DNA of 14,285 nt from Clostridiaceae bacterium (GTDB lineage Bacteria > Bacillota > Clostridia > Saccharofermentanales > DTU023). The notes under the pieces were generated by a model. The model was not told the DNA's origin. It was given only the letters and a program-made list of their open reading frames with translations, and made no database searches. Each line of letters starts with the position of its first letter. Position 1 is the stretch's first letter. Both the position numbers and the translations under genes were made by a program. This document shows positions 1 through 7,589 of this stretch, in pieces. Where the stretch lies: contig JAAYEX010000084.1 of NCBI GenBank assembly GCA_012728535.1, forward strand, positions 1 through 14,285, given 5' to 3'.

Positions 1-271
1 ACCCATGCGTGAAGTCATTGGTGGCGGAAAAGCGATCATTCCTTCTGCCAAAAAAGCCGGTGGTCCGGGCACATGCTTAGATGTTCCCCTGCATTATAAG
101 GATGCAGCTTTTGTCAGAACCCACTATGACGCCATGGAAGTAAGGGTTCACGATGCTCCCCATGCTGATGAGATCGTTGTAACTTTAGCTTTCACAGATG
201 GTGGCAGACCACATCCGAGAATCGGTGGTTTAGTAATTAGTGAAGTGGCCGGTGAAGACGGCCTTAGATAG
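1..271 (+). CDS. Amino acid synthesis family protein (PF06684/DUF1185), 3' part
   Basis: This is the C-terminal ~89 residues of a gene that begins before the window; the frame is open from base 2, so the ATG at 5 is probably an internal Met. The remnant carries the family's hallmark stretch: GGGKAIIPSAKK, then GGPGT, DVPLHYKDAAFVR, HYDAMEVRVHDAP, and a closing GGRPHPRIGGL. Full-length members are roughly 190-200 residues, so about half is present. The family name is historical and no firm biochemical function is known to me; the one structure I recall has a chorismate-mutase/YjgF-like fold. It ends 44 bases before hgd on the same strand, so it may be co-transcribed with the nicotinate genes. 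A role in handling the ring-opened intermediates is possible but is only inference from position. Family assignment is fairly secure; function is not. Confidence 0.8.
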   Translation, partial: PMREVIGGGKAIIPSAKKAGGPGTCLDVPLHYKDAAFVRTHYDAMEVRVHDAPHADEIVVTLAFTDGGRPHPRIGGLVISEVAGEDGLR

Positions 272-315
272 AAGTACCGGCTTCTGAGCGGAGCCTATGG
301 AGAGGATGTGAATAG

Positions 316-1224
316 ATGAAAATTGGTTTCATTGGTGTCGGCGCCATGGGTGCCCCCATGGCTAAAAACCTGCTTAAGAGCGATTACGTAGTTTATGTTA
401 ACGATTTGGATGCGGAGAAAGTCGTTGAACTGGAGAAACTTGGCGCGATTGCCTGTGAAACAGCTGCCGATGTGGCAAAAGAGTCAGACCTGATTATTAC
501 TTCGCTGCCAAATGCCGCGATAGTAGAAGCCGTGATGACTGGCGATAACGGTCTGTTCACACATTGTAAGCCCGGTACCGTTGTTATGGACATGAGCAGT
601 GTCGCCCCACATTCTTCGCAAAAAATGGCGGGCATAGCTGCTGAGTATCAGCTGGGCTATGTTGATGCTCCGGTCAGCGGTGGTGTCAAAGGAGCCGAAG
701 AAGGCACTCTGACCATTATGGTAGGTGCAGAACAGGATGTTTTTGACAAGATAAAGCCTGTTTTAGAAACACTGGGCAAAAACATTATCCATGTTGGAAA
801 TGTAGGTGCCGGCGATGCGATTAAGATCGTTAACAATCTTTTGCTGGGTTGCAACATGGCAGCCTTGGCTGAAGCTCTGGTCCTGGGTGCCCAGTTAGGG
901 CTAAATCCTGAAACCGTCTTGCAGGTTGTAGGTGTAAGCTCGGGCAAGAGCTATGCTTTTGATGCTAAATTCAAGTCATTTATCCTGGCAGGCAAATTTG
1001 ACGGTGGTTTTTCCATAGATCTTCAGCATAAGGACCTGGGTCTGGCGCTCGCTGCGGGAGACGATGTTTCTGCGCAATTGCCTATGACGCAGACAGCATC
1101 TAAAGTCTTTGAAATGGCTCAGGCCAAAGGACTTAATCGCCAGGATATTTCAGCAATAATAAAAGTATGGGAGGATTTGGCCGGCGTCGAAGTGAGACTG
1201 CCGTCAGATACAGATGACAAGTAA
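316..1224 (+). CDS. hgd: 2-(hydroxymethyl)glutarate dehydrogenase
   Basis: This 302-residue cytosolic enzyme belongs to the 3-hydroxyisobutyrate/beta-hydroxyacid dehydrogenase family. In the nicotinate pathway it reduces 2-formylglutarate (from enamidase) to (S)-2-(hydroxymethyl)glutarate with NADH. The N-terminal Rossmann fold shows GFIGVGAMGAPMAKNLL (residues 4-20). The substrate loop DAPVSGGVKGAEEGTLT spans about 117-133, and GAGDAIKIVNN (164-174) holds the probable catalytic Lys170 and Asn174. LQHKDLGLA (236-244) is the conserved C-terminal motif. Length equals the ~301 aa of the E. barkeri enzyme, and my memory of that sequence agrees along its whole length. An SD (ggagagg, 299-305) supports the ATG. 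The neighbouring nicotinate dehydrogenase genes make this substrate much more likely than 3-hydroxyisobutyrate or tartronate semialdehyde. Confidence 0.93.
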   Translation: MKIGFIGVGAMGAPMAKNLLKSDYVVYVNDLDAEKVVELEKLGAIACETAADVAKESDLIITSLPNAAIVEAVMTGDNGLFTHCKPGTVVMDMSSVAPHSSQKMAGIAAEYQLGYVDAPVSGGVKGAEEGTLTIMVGAEQDVFDKIKPVLETLGKNIIHVGNVGAGDAIKIVNNLLLGCNMAALAEALVLGAQLGLNPETVLQVVGVSSGKSYAFDAKFKSFILAGKFDGGFSIDLQHKDLGLALAAGDDVSAQLPMTQTASKVFEMAQAKGLNRQDISAIIKVWEDLAGVEVRLPSDTDDK

Positions 1225-1244
1225 GTCACGGGAGGTTAATAGAT

Positions 1245-2129
1245 ATGAAGAAATTTGACTATAGTGCGCCAGCGACAGTTGATGAAGCCCTGAAGCTCCT
1301 TAATGAGTACAGGGATCGTGCGGCTGTTCTTGCTGGAGGCACTGACCTTGTTATAGCGCTTCACGAACGCGAGCATGATACTGATTGCATTGTAGACATC
1401 AGCAAGCTAAGTGATCTGCGCTATATCGAAGTGGATGACGGTATTGTAAGAGTCGGACCGTTAAGCAGTTTTACTGATCTTGAGAATAGTGAGTATATAC
1501 GGGGCAATGTCCGTTCCCTGTATGAGGCTGCATATACTCTCGGCTCACCTCAGATCAGAAACTTAGGAACTATCGGCGGCAATCTGATTAATGCCTCAGT
1601 GGCAGGAGACTCAATTACCGCTTTTATGGCTCTGGATTCAACACTCGTATTTAAAAGCGAGAGCGGCCGGCGTGAAGTAAAGTTGGTGGATTACTACACT
1701 GATGAGAACAAAATCAGAAGTGATGAGCTTCTCACCGAAGTATACTTCGATGCACCGGGCGAGAACAGTGCCACAACTTATGTGAAACTGGGCAAAAGAA
1801 ATGCTCTGGTAATTGTAGTCCTGGGGCTGGGTCTGCTTTTGGAACGCGATGAAGAAAATGTCTGCACTAAGGCTCAGGTGGTTATCGGGGCAGTTTCCAG
1901 ATTCCCTGTGCGAGTGGCTTCAATAGAAGAGTATTTGCTCGGCAAGACAATTTCCTGGGAAACCTTTGCCCCATGTGCTGAGATGCTGTCAGAAGTAGTT
2001 CAGGAGCTTATTCCCACACGTGCTTCACTCCCCTACAAAAAAGAGAGTGTTAAAGGTGTTTCAAACAAGGCGTTCAGGAATATTCTTGAGAGCTTCGGCA
2101 TTGATTCAAAGGAGGAGAAGCTTGTATGA
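1245..2129 (+). CDS. ndhF: Nicotinate dehydrogenase, FAD subunit
   Basis: This 294-residue FAD-binding subunit belongs to the molybdopterin hydroxylase (xanthine dehydrogenase medium-subunit/CoxM) family. It passes electrons from the two [2Fe-2S] clusters of NdhS to NADP+ during hydroxylation of nicotinate to 6-hydroxynicotinate. The FAD motifs are LAGGTDL (29-35) and the SPQIRNLGTIGGNL block (101-114), followed by AGD (120-122). The C-terminal CO-dehydrogenase-flavoprotein domain covers about 180-290 and includes LPYKKESVKGV, which resembles the E. barkeri subunit. An SD (ggagg, ~1231-1235) precedes the ATG. The 3' end overlaps ndhS by 4 bases (ATGA), a sign of translational coupling and fixed subunit ratio. 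Alone it could be any XDH-type flavin subunit; the set of four genes gives the specificity. Confidence 0.93.
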   Translation: MKKFDYSAPATVDEALKLLNEYRDRAAVLAGGTDLVIALHEREHDTDCIVDISKLSDLRYIEVDDGIVRVGPLSSFTDLENSEYIRGNVRSLYEAAYTLGSPQIRNLGTIGGNLINASVAGDSITAFMALDSTLVFKSESGRREVKLVDYYTDENKIRSDELLTEVYFDAPGENSATTYVKLGKRNALVIVVLGLGLLLERDEENVCTKAQVVIGAVSRFPVRVASIEEYLLGKTISWETFAPCAEMLSEVVQELIPTRASLPYKKESVKGVSNKAFRNILESFGIDSKEEKLV

Positions 2130-2608
2130 GAAAAATTACGATCTCATTCACATTAAATGATCAGGAAGTCAGTGTAGAAACTTATCCGAACAAGCGTCTG
2201 GTTGACTTGCTGAGAGAAGACCTCGGCTGCTTAAGCGTCAAGGAAGGTTGCGCCGAAGGAGAATGTGGTGCCTGCACCATAATCAGAAATTCAGAAGCTG
2301 TTACTTCCTGTACCATGCTGGCCGGTCAGGTTCAGGGGGATGAAATTATCACACTTGAAGGCTTAATGAAAAACGGCGAATTGTGCACCCTGCAACAGAC
2401 CTTTCTGGAGTCCGGAGCTGTCCAGTGCGGATACTGCACTCCGGGTATGATTTTATCAGCCAAGGCTTTATTGATGAAAAACCCCGATCCCGGCATGGAA
2501 GAAATTCAGCGGGCACTTTCAGGCAATTTATGCCGCTGCACAGGCTATACAAAGATTTTCGATGCTGTTCAGATGGCCGCAGAACGTGATGCAGAGGAAA
2601 GGAGCTGA
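2126..2608 (+). CDS. ndhS: Nicotinate dehydrogenase, small [2Fe-2S] subunit
   Basis: This 160-residue iron-sulfur subunit carries two [2Fe-2S] clusters that wire the molybdenum site (NdhL/NdhM) to the flavin (NdhF). The N-terminal plant-ferredoxin-type domain has ligands Cys42, Cys47, Cys50 and Cys62 (GCAEGECGACT, then SC). The C-terminal helical domain has Cys101, Cys104, Cys136 and Cys138 (QCGYCTPGM and NLCRCTGY). All eight expected ligands are present and the length is normal for this family. The start is set by a strong SD (ggagga, 2111-2116) inside the end of ndhF and by the 4-base overlap with ndhF. Only 2 bases separate its stop from the ndhL start. Confidence 0.95.
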   Translation: MRKITISFTLNDQEVSVETYPNKRLVDLLREDLGCLSVKEGCAEGECGACTIIRNSEAVTSCTMLAGQVQGDEIITLEGLMKNGELCTLQQTFLESGAVQCGYCTPGMILSAKALLMKNPDPGMEEIQRALSGNLCRCTGYTKIFDAVQMAAERDAEERS

Positions 2609-2610
2609 GT

Positions 2611-4017
2611 ATGAGTAAAAAAGATTTACTTAGTTTAAGCCAGCAGGTTATTGAGACCGAAACCAAGGAGGTCGAACAGCAGGATTCTTCTATTATTGGT
2701 AAGAGTTTTGTTAAGAAAGACTCTCTGGTAAAGGTCACAGGAGAAGCCAGATTTGCATCAGACTACAAATTTGACGGCATGCTTTATGGCGGTGTCTTCC
2801 GCAGTACTGTCCCGCATGCCACAATTAAGAGTCTGGATTTATCTAAAGCAAAAGCACATCCGGGTGTTGCCTGTGTGCTGACATATGAAGATATACCGGG
2901 TATCAACCGGACCGGCATTATCATTAAGGATGAGCCCTGTCTGGTCGATGACAAGGTGCGCCGTATCGGTGACGCAATTGCAATTCTCGCAGCGGATACC
3001 GAAGAGCATCTTGCTGAGGCTCTTGAGCTGATAGAAATTGAGTACGAGCTGATAGAACCGGTCTTTTCAGTAGAACATGCTTTGGAGGCAGACTCCCCCA
3101 AGGTTCATGGCACTACAAACATCCACGGAGAAAAACACTTGTTTACCGGTGATGTTGAAGCTGCTTTTAAGGAGTGTGATGTTATTGTCGAAAATACTTA
3201 TCGCAGCTCCTTGATTACTCACATGTTTATAGAGCCTGAAGCCGGCATTTCCCGTTATGAAGATAACATTCTGACAGTCTACTGCACGACTCAGAACCCG
3301 CACTATGACAGAGATGATGTTGCCAGAGTGATGGGTCTTCCGAGAAATGCAGTAAGAGTTGTTCAGACTACGACAGGTGGTGGTTTTGGCGGTAAACTTG
3401 ATCTTTCAGTTCAATGTCACCTTGCGCTTTTGACCTACTATACGAAGAAACCGGTCAGAATGGTTCGGAGCAGAACAGAGTCTACGGTGGTATCCGCCAA
3501 ACGACATCCGTTGGTGATGAAGGCGAAAACAGGCGCTACCAAAGATGGGCGCGTATTGGCCACAGAAGTTTATATAACCGGCGACACAGGAGCCTATGCT
3601 TCATATGGTCCGGCAGTTATTACAAGATCAGTTGTTCATGCTACAGGCCCATACTACATTCCGAATGTCAAAGTTGATGCCGTATTTGTTTATACAAACA
3701 ACCCGATGAGTGGTGCATTCAGAGGCTTTGGCTGTCCGCAGATCTCGATTTGCCATGAAGGGCAGATGAATGCTCTGGCAAAAGCGCTGAATATGGATCC
3801 TGTTGAACTTCGCATACTTAATGCGCATGAAGTAGGTTCTCGCATCGCAACGGGACAAGTTCTTGACCAAAGTGTCGGATTCAAGGAAACTCTCATTCAG
3901 GCTGATGCAAAGGCGAGAGAAATGTTATCGAGCTACGGCAAATCCATACGCTATGAATTCGAAGGTGATGTTAGCGGAGATAAGGATGATGCACAGGATA
4001 TGGAGGGTTCAGTATGA
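2611..4017 (+). CDS. ndhL: Nicotinate dehydrogenase, large molybdopterin subunit (N-terminal half)
   Basis: This 468-residue protein is the first half of an XDH-type molybdopterin subunit. With NdhM it forms the Mo active site that hydroxylates nicotinate at C6. The fused 'hammerhead' domain spans about 37-155 (KVTGEARFASDY ... DEPCLVDDKVRRIGD), followed by the first Mo-binding region with TTTGGGFGGK (253-262) and GAFRGFG (368-374). In one-chain relatives these loops contact the cofactor. Compared with E. barkeri NdhL (about 425 aa as I recall), it has about 27 extra hydrophilic residues at the N-terminus and an acidic tail after about residue 440 (DVSGDKDDAQDMEG). An SD (aggag, ~2600-2604) supports the ATG, although an inner start cannot be excluded. 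It overlaps ndhM by 4 bases. The E. barkeri enzyme carries labile non-selenocysteine selenium; whether this one does cannot be read from sequence. Confidence 0.93.
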   Translation: MSKKDLLSLSQQVIETETKEVEQQDSSIIGKSFVKKDSLVKVTGEARFASDYKFDGMLYGGVFRSTVPHATIKSLDLSKAKAHPGVACVLTYEDIPGINRTGIIIKDEPCLVDDKVRRIGDAIAILAADTEEHLAEALELIEIEYELIEPVFSVEHALEADSPKVHGTTNIHGEKHLFTGDVEAAFKECDVIVENTYRSSLITHMFIEPEAGISRYEDNILTVYCTTQNPHYDRDDVARVMGLPRNAVRVVQTTTGGGFGGKLDLSVQCHLALLTYYTKKPVRMVRSRTESTVVSAKRHPLVMKAKTGATKDGRVLATEVYITGDTGAYASYGPAVITRSVVHATGPYYIPNVKVDAVFVYTNNPMSGAFRGFGCPQISICHEGQMNALAKALNMDPVELRILNAHEVGSRIATGQVLDQSVGFKETLIQADAKAREMLSSYGKSIRYEFEGDVSGDKDDAQDMEGSV

Positions 4018-5009
4018 TAAAAAGAGGAACAGGCGTTGGCAGCATGTGGTATGGCGTCGGTAATACCGGACTGCCTAACCCGGCTGCAGCTTTTATAGAA
4101 GTCCTGGGAGATACTTCCGTAAACCTAATGATAGGAGCGGCTGATATCGGACAGGGATCGACAACTGTTATGGCTCAAATAGCAGCGGAAGAGCTGGGTC
4201 TGAGATATGAAGACATTCACGTAACCTCCGGAGATACGATGGTAACCCCGGAAGGTGGTGCAACTTCTGCATCTCGCCAGACTTTTATTACCGGCAATGC
4301 TACGCGTAATGCTGCAAAACAGGCCAAAGGAACATTAGCTCTTACCGCTTCTGAATTCCTCGGGACGGATATCTCCGACCTCGTTTTCAAAGACCGTGAG
4401 ATTTATAGCAGCAGCGATCCGGAAAAGAGAATGACTTACCCGGAGCTGATGGCAGAAATGGGTAGACAGGGACGTCTGGCAGTTGGAGCAGGCTACTACA
4501 ATCCCAAGACCACTTATCTGCATCCGGAAACTATGGCCGGCATACCCTACGAACTTTATGCTTACGCGACGACGATCGCAGAAGTTGAAGTTGATACTTC
4601 TACCGGCAGAGTTGATGTTATAAAAGTCGTATCTGCACATGACGTCGGCAAGGCCATTAACTTAAGCAACGTTGAAGGCCAGATAGAAGGCGGCGTCGTA
4701 ATGGGCCAGGGTATGGTGCTGTTTGAGGAAATGGATGTGGACAAGGGATTTATCCGCAATCCAACTTTCTCGAAGTATCTCATCCCCACAGCCATGGATG
4801 TGCCTGAGATTTATCCTATTGCTGTGGAAAGTGAAGGAGATGCAGGGCCGTTCGGTGCCAAGGGTGTCGGAGAACCTGCTTTGATCGCCAGCATCCCGGC
4901 TATAACAGCAGCAGTGGAAGATGCTATAGGAGTAAGCTTCACTAAGCTTCCAATTACTCCGACCGATGTCCTCAGAGAGCTTGCCAAGAAGAAGGAAGAG
5001 GAAAGTTAA
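4014..5009 (+). CDS. ndhM: Nicotinate dehydrogenase, medium molybdopterin subunit (C-terminal half)
   Basis: This 331-residue protein matches the C-terminal half of XDH-type large subunits and completes the Mo-cofactor site with NdhL. Visible motifs are GAADIGQGSTT (41-51), with the Gln that contacts the pterin; GGATSASRQT (81-90); VEGQIEGGVVMGQG (220-233); and FGAKGVGEPA (280-289), in which Glu287 corresponds to the catalytic glutamate of xanthine dehydrogenase. The start follows a ggaggg SD (4002-4007) within ndhL, and the ATGA overlap implies coupled, roughly 1:1 synthesis. The split into L and M is a known property of the E. barkeri enzyme, so it is not a frameshift. The C-terminus is lysine/glutamate rich (KKKEEES). 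Confidence 0.94.
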   Translation: MIKRGTGVGSMWYGVGNTGLPNPAAAFIEVLGDTSVNLMIGAADIGQGSTTVMAQIAAEELGLRYEDIHVTSGDTMVTPEGGATSASRQTFITGNATRNAAKQAKGTLALTASEFLGTDISDLVFKDREIYSSSDPEKRMTYPELMAEMGRQGRLAVGAGYYNPKTTYLHPETMAGIPYELYAYATTIAEVEVDTSTGRVDVIKVVSAHDVGKAINLSNVEGQIEGGVVMGQGMVLFEEMDVDKGFIRNPTFSKYLIPTAMDVPEIYPIAVESEGDAGPFGAKGVGEPALIASIPAITAAVEDAIGVSFTKLPITPTDVLRELAKKKEEES

Positions 5010-5020
5010 CCATGTTTTTC

Positions 5021-5119
5021 GTTGTTGGGGCGGAAGCTCCAATGATGTAAAAGGCTACAGGAGACTAGCTGATAGCACAATAAGCACGGTGGAAGCCTCA
5101 AAGAGGATTTCCCCACAAC
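5021..5119 (+). promoter_or_regulatory. Possible structured RNA leader upstream of the transporter gene
   Basis: The 136-base gap between ndhM and the transporter is the longest non-coding stretch in the first block. GTTGTTGGGG (5021-5030) can pair with CCCCACAAC (5111-5119) in nine base pairs with one bulged U, closing an ~80-base interior. Inside, AGGCT (5052-5056) can pair with AGCCT (5094-5098). Alternative local hairpins are GCT-GAT-AGC (5068-5076) and CCTC-AAA-GAGG (5096-5106). The last one competes with the AGGCT/AGCCT pairing, as a switch would require. No conserved core of a cobalamin, TPP, glycine, SAM or Moco riboswitch was recognised. The outer stem ends just before the SD (aggagag, 5130-5136), so folding could affect translation. 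The pairing is seen by eye only and could be chance. Confidence 0.3.
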
Positions 5120-5145
5120 ATTATTGTAGAGGAGAGTACTAGAAA

Positions 5146-6273
5146 ATGTCAGAAAACAAAGCAGAAAAAAAGAAAGATCCGGGTCCGGAGAAAGAATTGA
5201 CGGGCGTTCGTGCTTTTTTGAAAAAGCAGGACATTAATCCAACCTGGCAAAGACTGGGTATTGAAGCCCTGGGCGGAATGGCGCACGGTCTGTTTGCGTC
5301 ACTGCTTATCGGCACAATCATCAATACCCTGGGCAACCTGCTCGGCATACCTTATCTCAATGAGATAGGTGCCTTTGCTACAGCAGGTACCGGTGCGGCC
5401 ATGGCCGTATCCATCGCCTACAACATGAAAGCTCCAACATTTGTGCTGTATTCAACAGTTGCCGTCGGTATGGCGGCAAACTCCCTGGGCGGAGCAGGTG
5501 GTCCGCTGGCAGTATATTTCATCACTTTAATTGCAGTATTTGCAGGTAAGCTTGTTTCAAAAGTGACACCTATCGACCTGATTGTTACACCTTTTGTGAC
5601 AATTTTTGTTGGTGTTTCCGCGGCATTCTTCCTGGCACCCCCGATCGGGAAAGCTGCAGCTGCTATCGGATATGCAGTCATGTGGGCAACGGAACTGCAA
5701 CCCTTAATCATGGGTATTCTTGTCTCAGGAATCATGGGTATAGCTTTGACCCTGCCAATAAGCTCAGCTGCGCTTGCAGCCTCGCTTGGACTTGTAGGTT
5801 TGGCCGGCGGTGCAGCCCACGCAGGATGCGCGGCGCACATGGTCGGCTTTGCAGTTGCTTCTTACAGAGAGAACAAGGTTGGCGGTCTTGCTGCTCAGGG
5901 TCTTGGTACCTCAATGCTGCAGGTTCCTAACCTCCTGCAAAAACCCATCCTGTGGATACCTGCGGTAGCTGCTTCAATTGTGAATGGACCTTTGGCAACA
6001 ATGGTATTCAAGCTCAGACAGAATGGACCTCCCATTTCGTCAGGTATGGGTACTTCAGGTTTAGTAGGTCCTATCGGAATTGTAACCGGATGGTATACTC
6101 CTTCAGAGAGAGCTCTGGATTTCGGTGAGGTTGCAAAAGCACCGGGTGTTATGGATTGGGCCGGATTGATCGTTATTAGTGTGGTAATTCCTGCACTGGT
6201 AGCCTGGATAGTTTCTGAGATAATGCGCAAGAAGGGTGCGATTACCTTGGGAGACTACAAAATCGACGTATAA
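5146..6273 (+). CDS. PTS EIIC-like membrane protein, candidate nicotinate transporter
   Basis: This is a 375-residue polytopic inner-membrane protein of the PTS_EIIC_2 type. A charged cytoplasmic N-terminus (KAEKKKDPGPEKE) is followed by about eight to ten hydrophobic segments, roughly 43-68, 74-92, 98-137, 142-164, 184-224, 268-290, 302-316 and 338-358. Glycine-rich loops such as SLGGAGGP (113-120), AGGAAHAGCAAH (220-231) and SSGMGTSGLVGPIG (298-311) resemble family members. No EIIA or EIIB domain or gene lies nearby, so phosphotransfer-driven sugar uptake is unlikely. Its place between the dehydrogenase and the lower pathway suggests import of nicotinate or export of an acid product; that is inference. 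An SD (aggagag, 5130-5136) fits the ATG. A terminator follows it. Confidence 0.78.
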   Translation: MSENKAEKKKDPGPEKELTGVRAFLKKQDINPTWQRLGIEALGGMAHGLFASLLIGTIINTLGNLLGIPYLNEIGAFATAGTGAAMAVSIAYNMKAPTFVLYSTVAVGMAANSLGGAGGPLAVYFITLIAVFAGKLVSKVTPIDLIVTPFVTIFVGVSAAFFLAPPIGKAAAAIGYAVMWATELQPLIMGILVSGIMGIALTLPISSAALAASLGLVGLAGGAAHAGCAAHMVGFAVASYRENKVGGLAAQGLGTSMLQVPNLLQKPILWIPAVAASIVNGPLATMVFKLRQNGPPISSGMGTSGLVGPIGIVTGWYTPSERALDFGEVAKAPGVMDWAGLIVISVVIPALVAWIVSEIMRKKGAITLGDYKIDV

Positions 6274-6292
6274 TCGTTTTTTAAAGAAAAAA

Positions 6293-6333
6293 CAAAGGGC
6301 CTGGCTGTCTTGCCCGGCCCTTTGCTGTTTAAT
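6293..6333 (+). terminator. Rho-independent-like terminator after the transporter gene
   Basis: CAAAGGGCC (6293-6301) pairs perfectly with GGCCCTTTG (6316-6324). After one mismatch, the stem continues with GGC/GCC around a short loop. The following tract is only moderately T-rich (CTGTTTAATT), so termination on the + strand may be partial. The preceding A-rich run (aaagaaaaaa) would be a better U-tract for transcripts on the opposite strand, but no gene is seen there. The hairpin divides the window into an upper (dehydrogenase and uptake) and a lower (C6 diacid) block. Confidence 0.75.
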
Positions 6334-6366
6334 TGAATATATTAGCTTAAGTCTAGAGGCCTTATT

Positions 6367-7554
6367 ATGAATTTAATTGAGAAGTATTTAGCAGAGGCAG
6401 CCGGTCTTTCTGAAGTGAAAGCAGGTCAGGATATCCGGGCTGAAGTTAGTCTGGTGGCAGCTCACGATGTGACTGCCCCTATTGCTATAGAGCAATTCCG
6501 CAAGATAGGAGTTGATTCTGTCTTTGACCCTGACCGGGTGTTTTTTATAATTGATCATATCTTTCCTGCTTCAACAATCAAGGCTCGTGAGAGTTTTTGG
6601 ATTATGCAGGACTTTGCAAAAGAGTTCGGTACCGCCCTTTATAAAGGCGGTGAGGGAGTAATCCATCAGGTCCTGTACGAGAAACACCGCGCAAAACCGG
6701 GAGAACTTGTTGTTATCGCTGACTCACATACCTGCACATGTGGTGGTTATGGAGCAATCGGTATCGGCGTGGGATCTACAGAACTTGCAGCCGCTATGGC
6801 CACAGGGCAGCTTGACCTTGAAGTACCGGAGGTAGTTCAGATTTATCTAAAAGGCCAGCTGAAACCCAACGTTTTCGGGAAAGATATGATCTTGTATCTG
6901 GGTGAGATTTTCGGCTCGGATTACCTGACAGACAAAGCCTTGCTGATCAGCGGCCCCGGTATTGATTGTTTTTCCGTTGAAGAACGCATGACTGTTTGCA
7001 ACATGGGCACCGAGCTGGGGAGTATGATTACTCTCTTTGGCAGTCATGAAGCTGATAATGATGTTAAAGAAACAAGAGAGATAGATTTAGATTCTCTCAA
7101 TCCGAAAATTGCGCGTCCCTTTTCTCCGGTAAATGTCACTGACGTTAAGGATGAGTCAGGCCAGGCCATAACCCAGGTTGTCGTCGGCAGCTGCACTAAT
7201 GGCCGGCTCAACGACATGGCAGAAGTGGTAAAGCGCTTAGAGGGTAGGAAAGTCCACCCCGATGTTAATATGTTAATTATACCTGCATCAAAACAGGTTT
7301 TATCTGATATGGAAGATTTAGGCTGGACCAGAATATTAAGCGATGCGGGCGCTACTGTGCTGAATCCCGGTTGTGGTCCATGCTTTGGTGCGCACCAGGG
7401 TTTGGTGAGTGATCAGGATGTGGTTGTTTCAACCACAAATCGCAATTTTCCGGGACGCATGGGCAGTGTGAAGGGTCGGATTTATTTAGCTTCTCCGGCT
7501 ACTGCTGCAGCCAGCGCTCTAAACGGTAAGATTACCGTTCCTGATGCGCTATAA
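6367..7554 (+). CDS. dmdA: Dimethylmaleate hydratase, large subunit
   Basis: This 395-residue large subunit belongs to the aconitase/isopropylmalate isomerase family. With DmdB it hydrates dimethylmaleate to (2R,3S)-2,3-dimethylmalate. Three [4Fe-4S] ligands are visible: Cys276 (VVGSCTNGR), Cys336 and Cys339 (NPGCGPCFG). Active-site motifs are DHIFP (63-67), ADSHTCT (119-125, with the conserved Ser-His) and NRNFPGRMG (358-366). Length is slightly below LeuC of the archaeal type (~420). An SD (agagg, 6355-6359) supports the ATG. On sequence alone it could be 3-isopropylmalate or methylcitrate-type dehydratase; the adjacent mgm, mii and dml genes make the dimethylmaleate role convincing. I found no convincing promoter between the terminator and this gene. 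Confidence 0.92.
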   Translation: MNLIEKYLAEAAGLSEVKAGQDIRAEVSLVAAHDVTAPIAIEQFRKIGVDSVFDPDRVFFIIDHIFPASTIKARESFWIMQDFAKEFGTALYKGGEGVIHQVLYEKHRAKPGELVVIADSHTCTCGGYGAIGIGVGSTELAAAMATGQLDLEVPEVVQIYLKGQLKPNVFGKDMILYLGEIFGSDYLTDKALLISGPGIDCFSVEERMTVCNMGTELGSMITLFGSHEADNDVKETREIDLDSLNPKIARPFSPVNVTDVKDESGQAITQVVVGSCTNGRLNDMAEVVKRLEGRKVHPDVNMLIIPASKQVLSDMEDLGWTRILSDAGATVLNPGCGPCFGAHQGLVSDQDVVVSTTNRNFPGRMGSVKGRIYLASPATAAASALNGKITVPDAL

Positions 7555-7589
7555 TGATTGGTCGAGAAAGACCGTTTTAGGAGTTTTAT

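Noticed and set aside
5..7. ATG at base 5 as the true start of the DUF1185 gene
   Set aside because: The family normally has ~100 further N-terminal residues and the frame stays open to the window edge, so the gene is cut by the window.
4000..4020. Frameshift splitting one molybdopterin subunit gene
   Set aside because: NdhM has its own ggaggg SD and ATG with a classic 4-base overlap, and the characterised nicotinate dehydrogenase has separate L and M subunits.
5010..5145. Cobalamin or molybdenum-cofactor riboswitch
   Set aside because: The conserved boxes of those classes, such as the B12-box GCCACTG, are absent, even though the cluster needs both cofactors.
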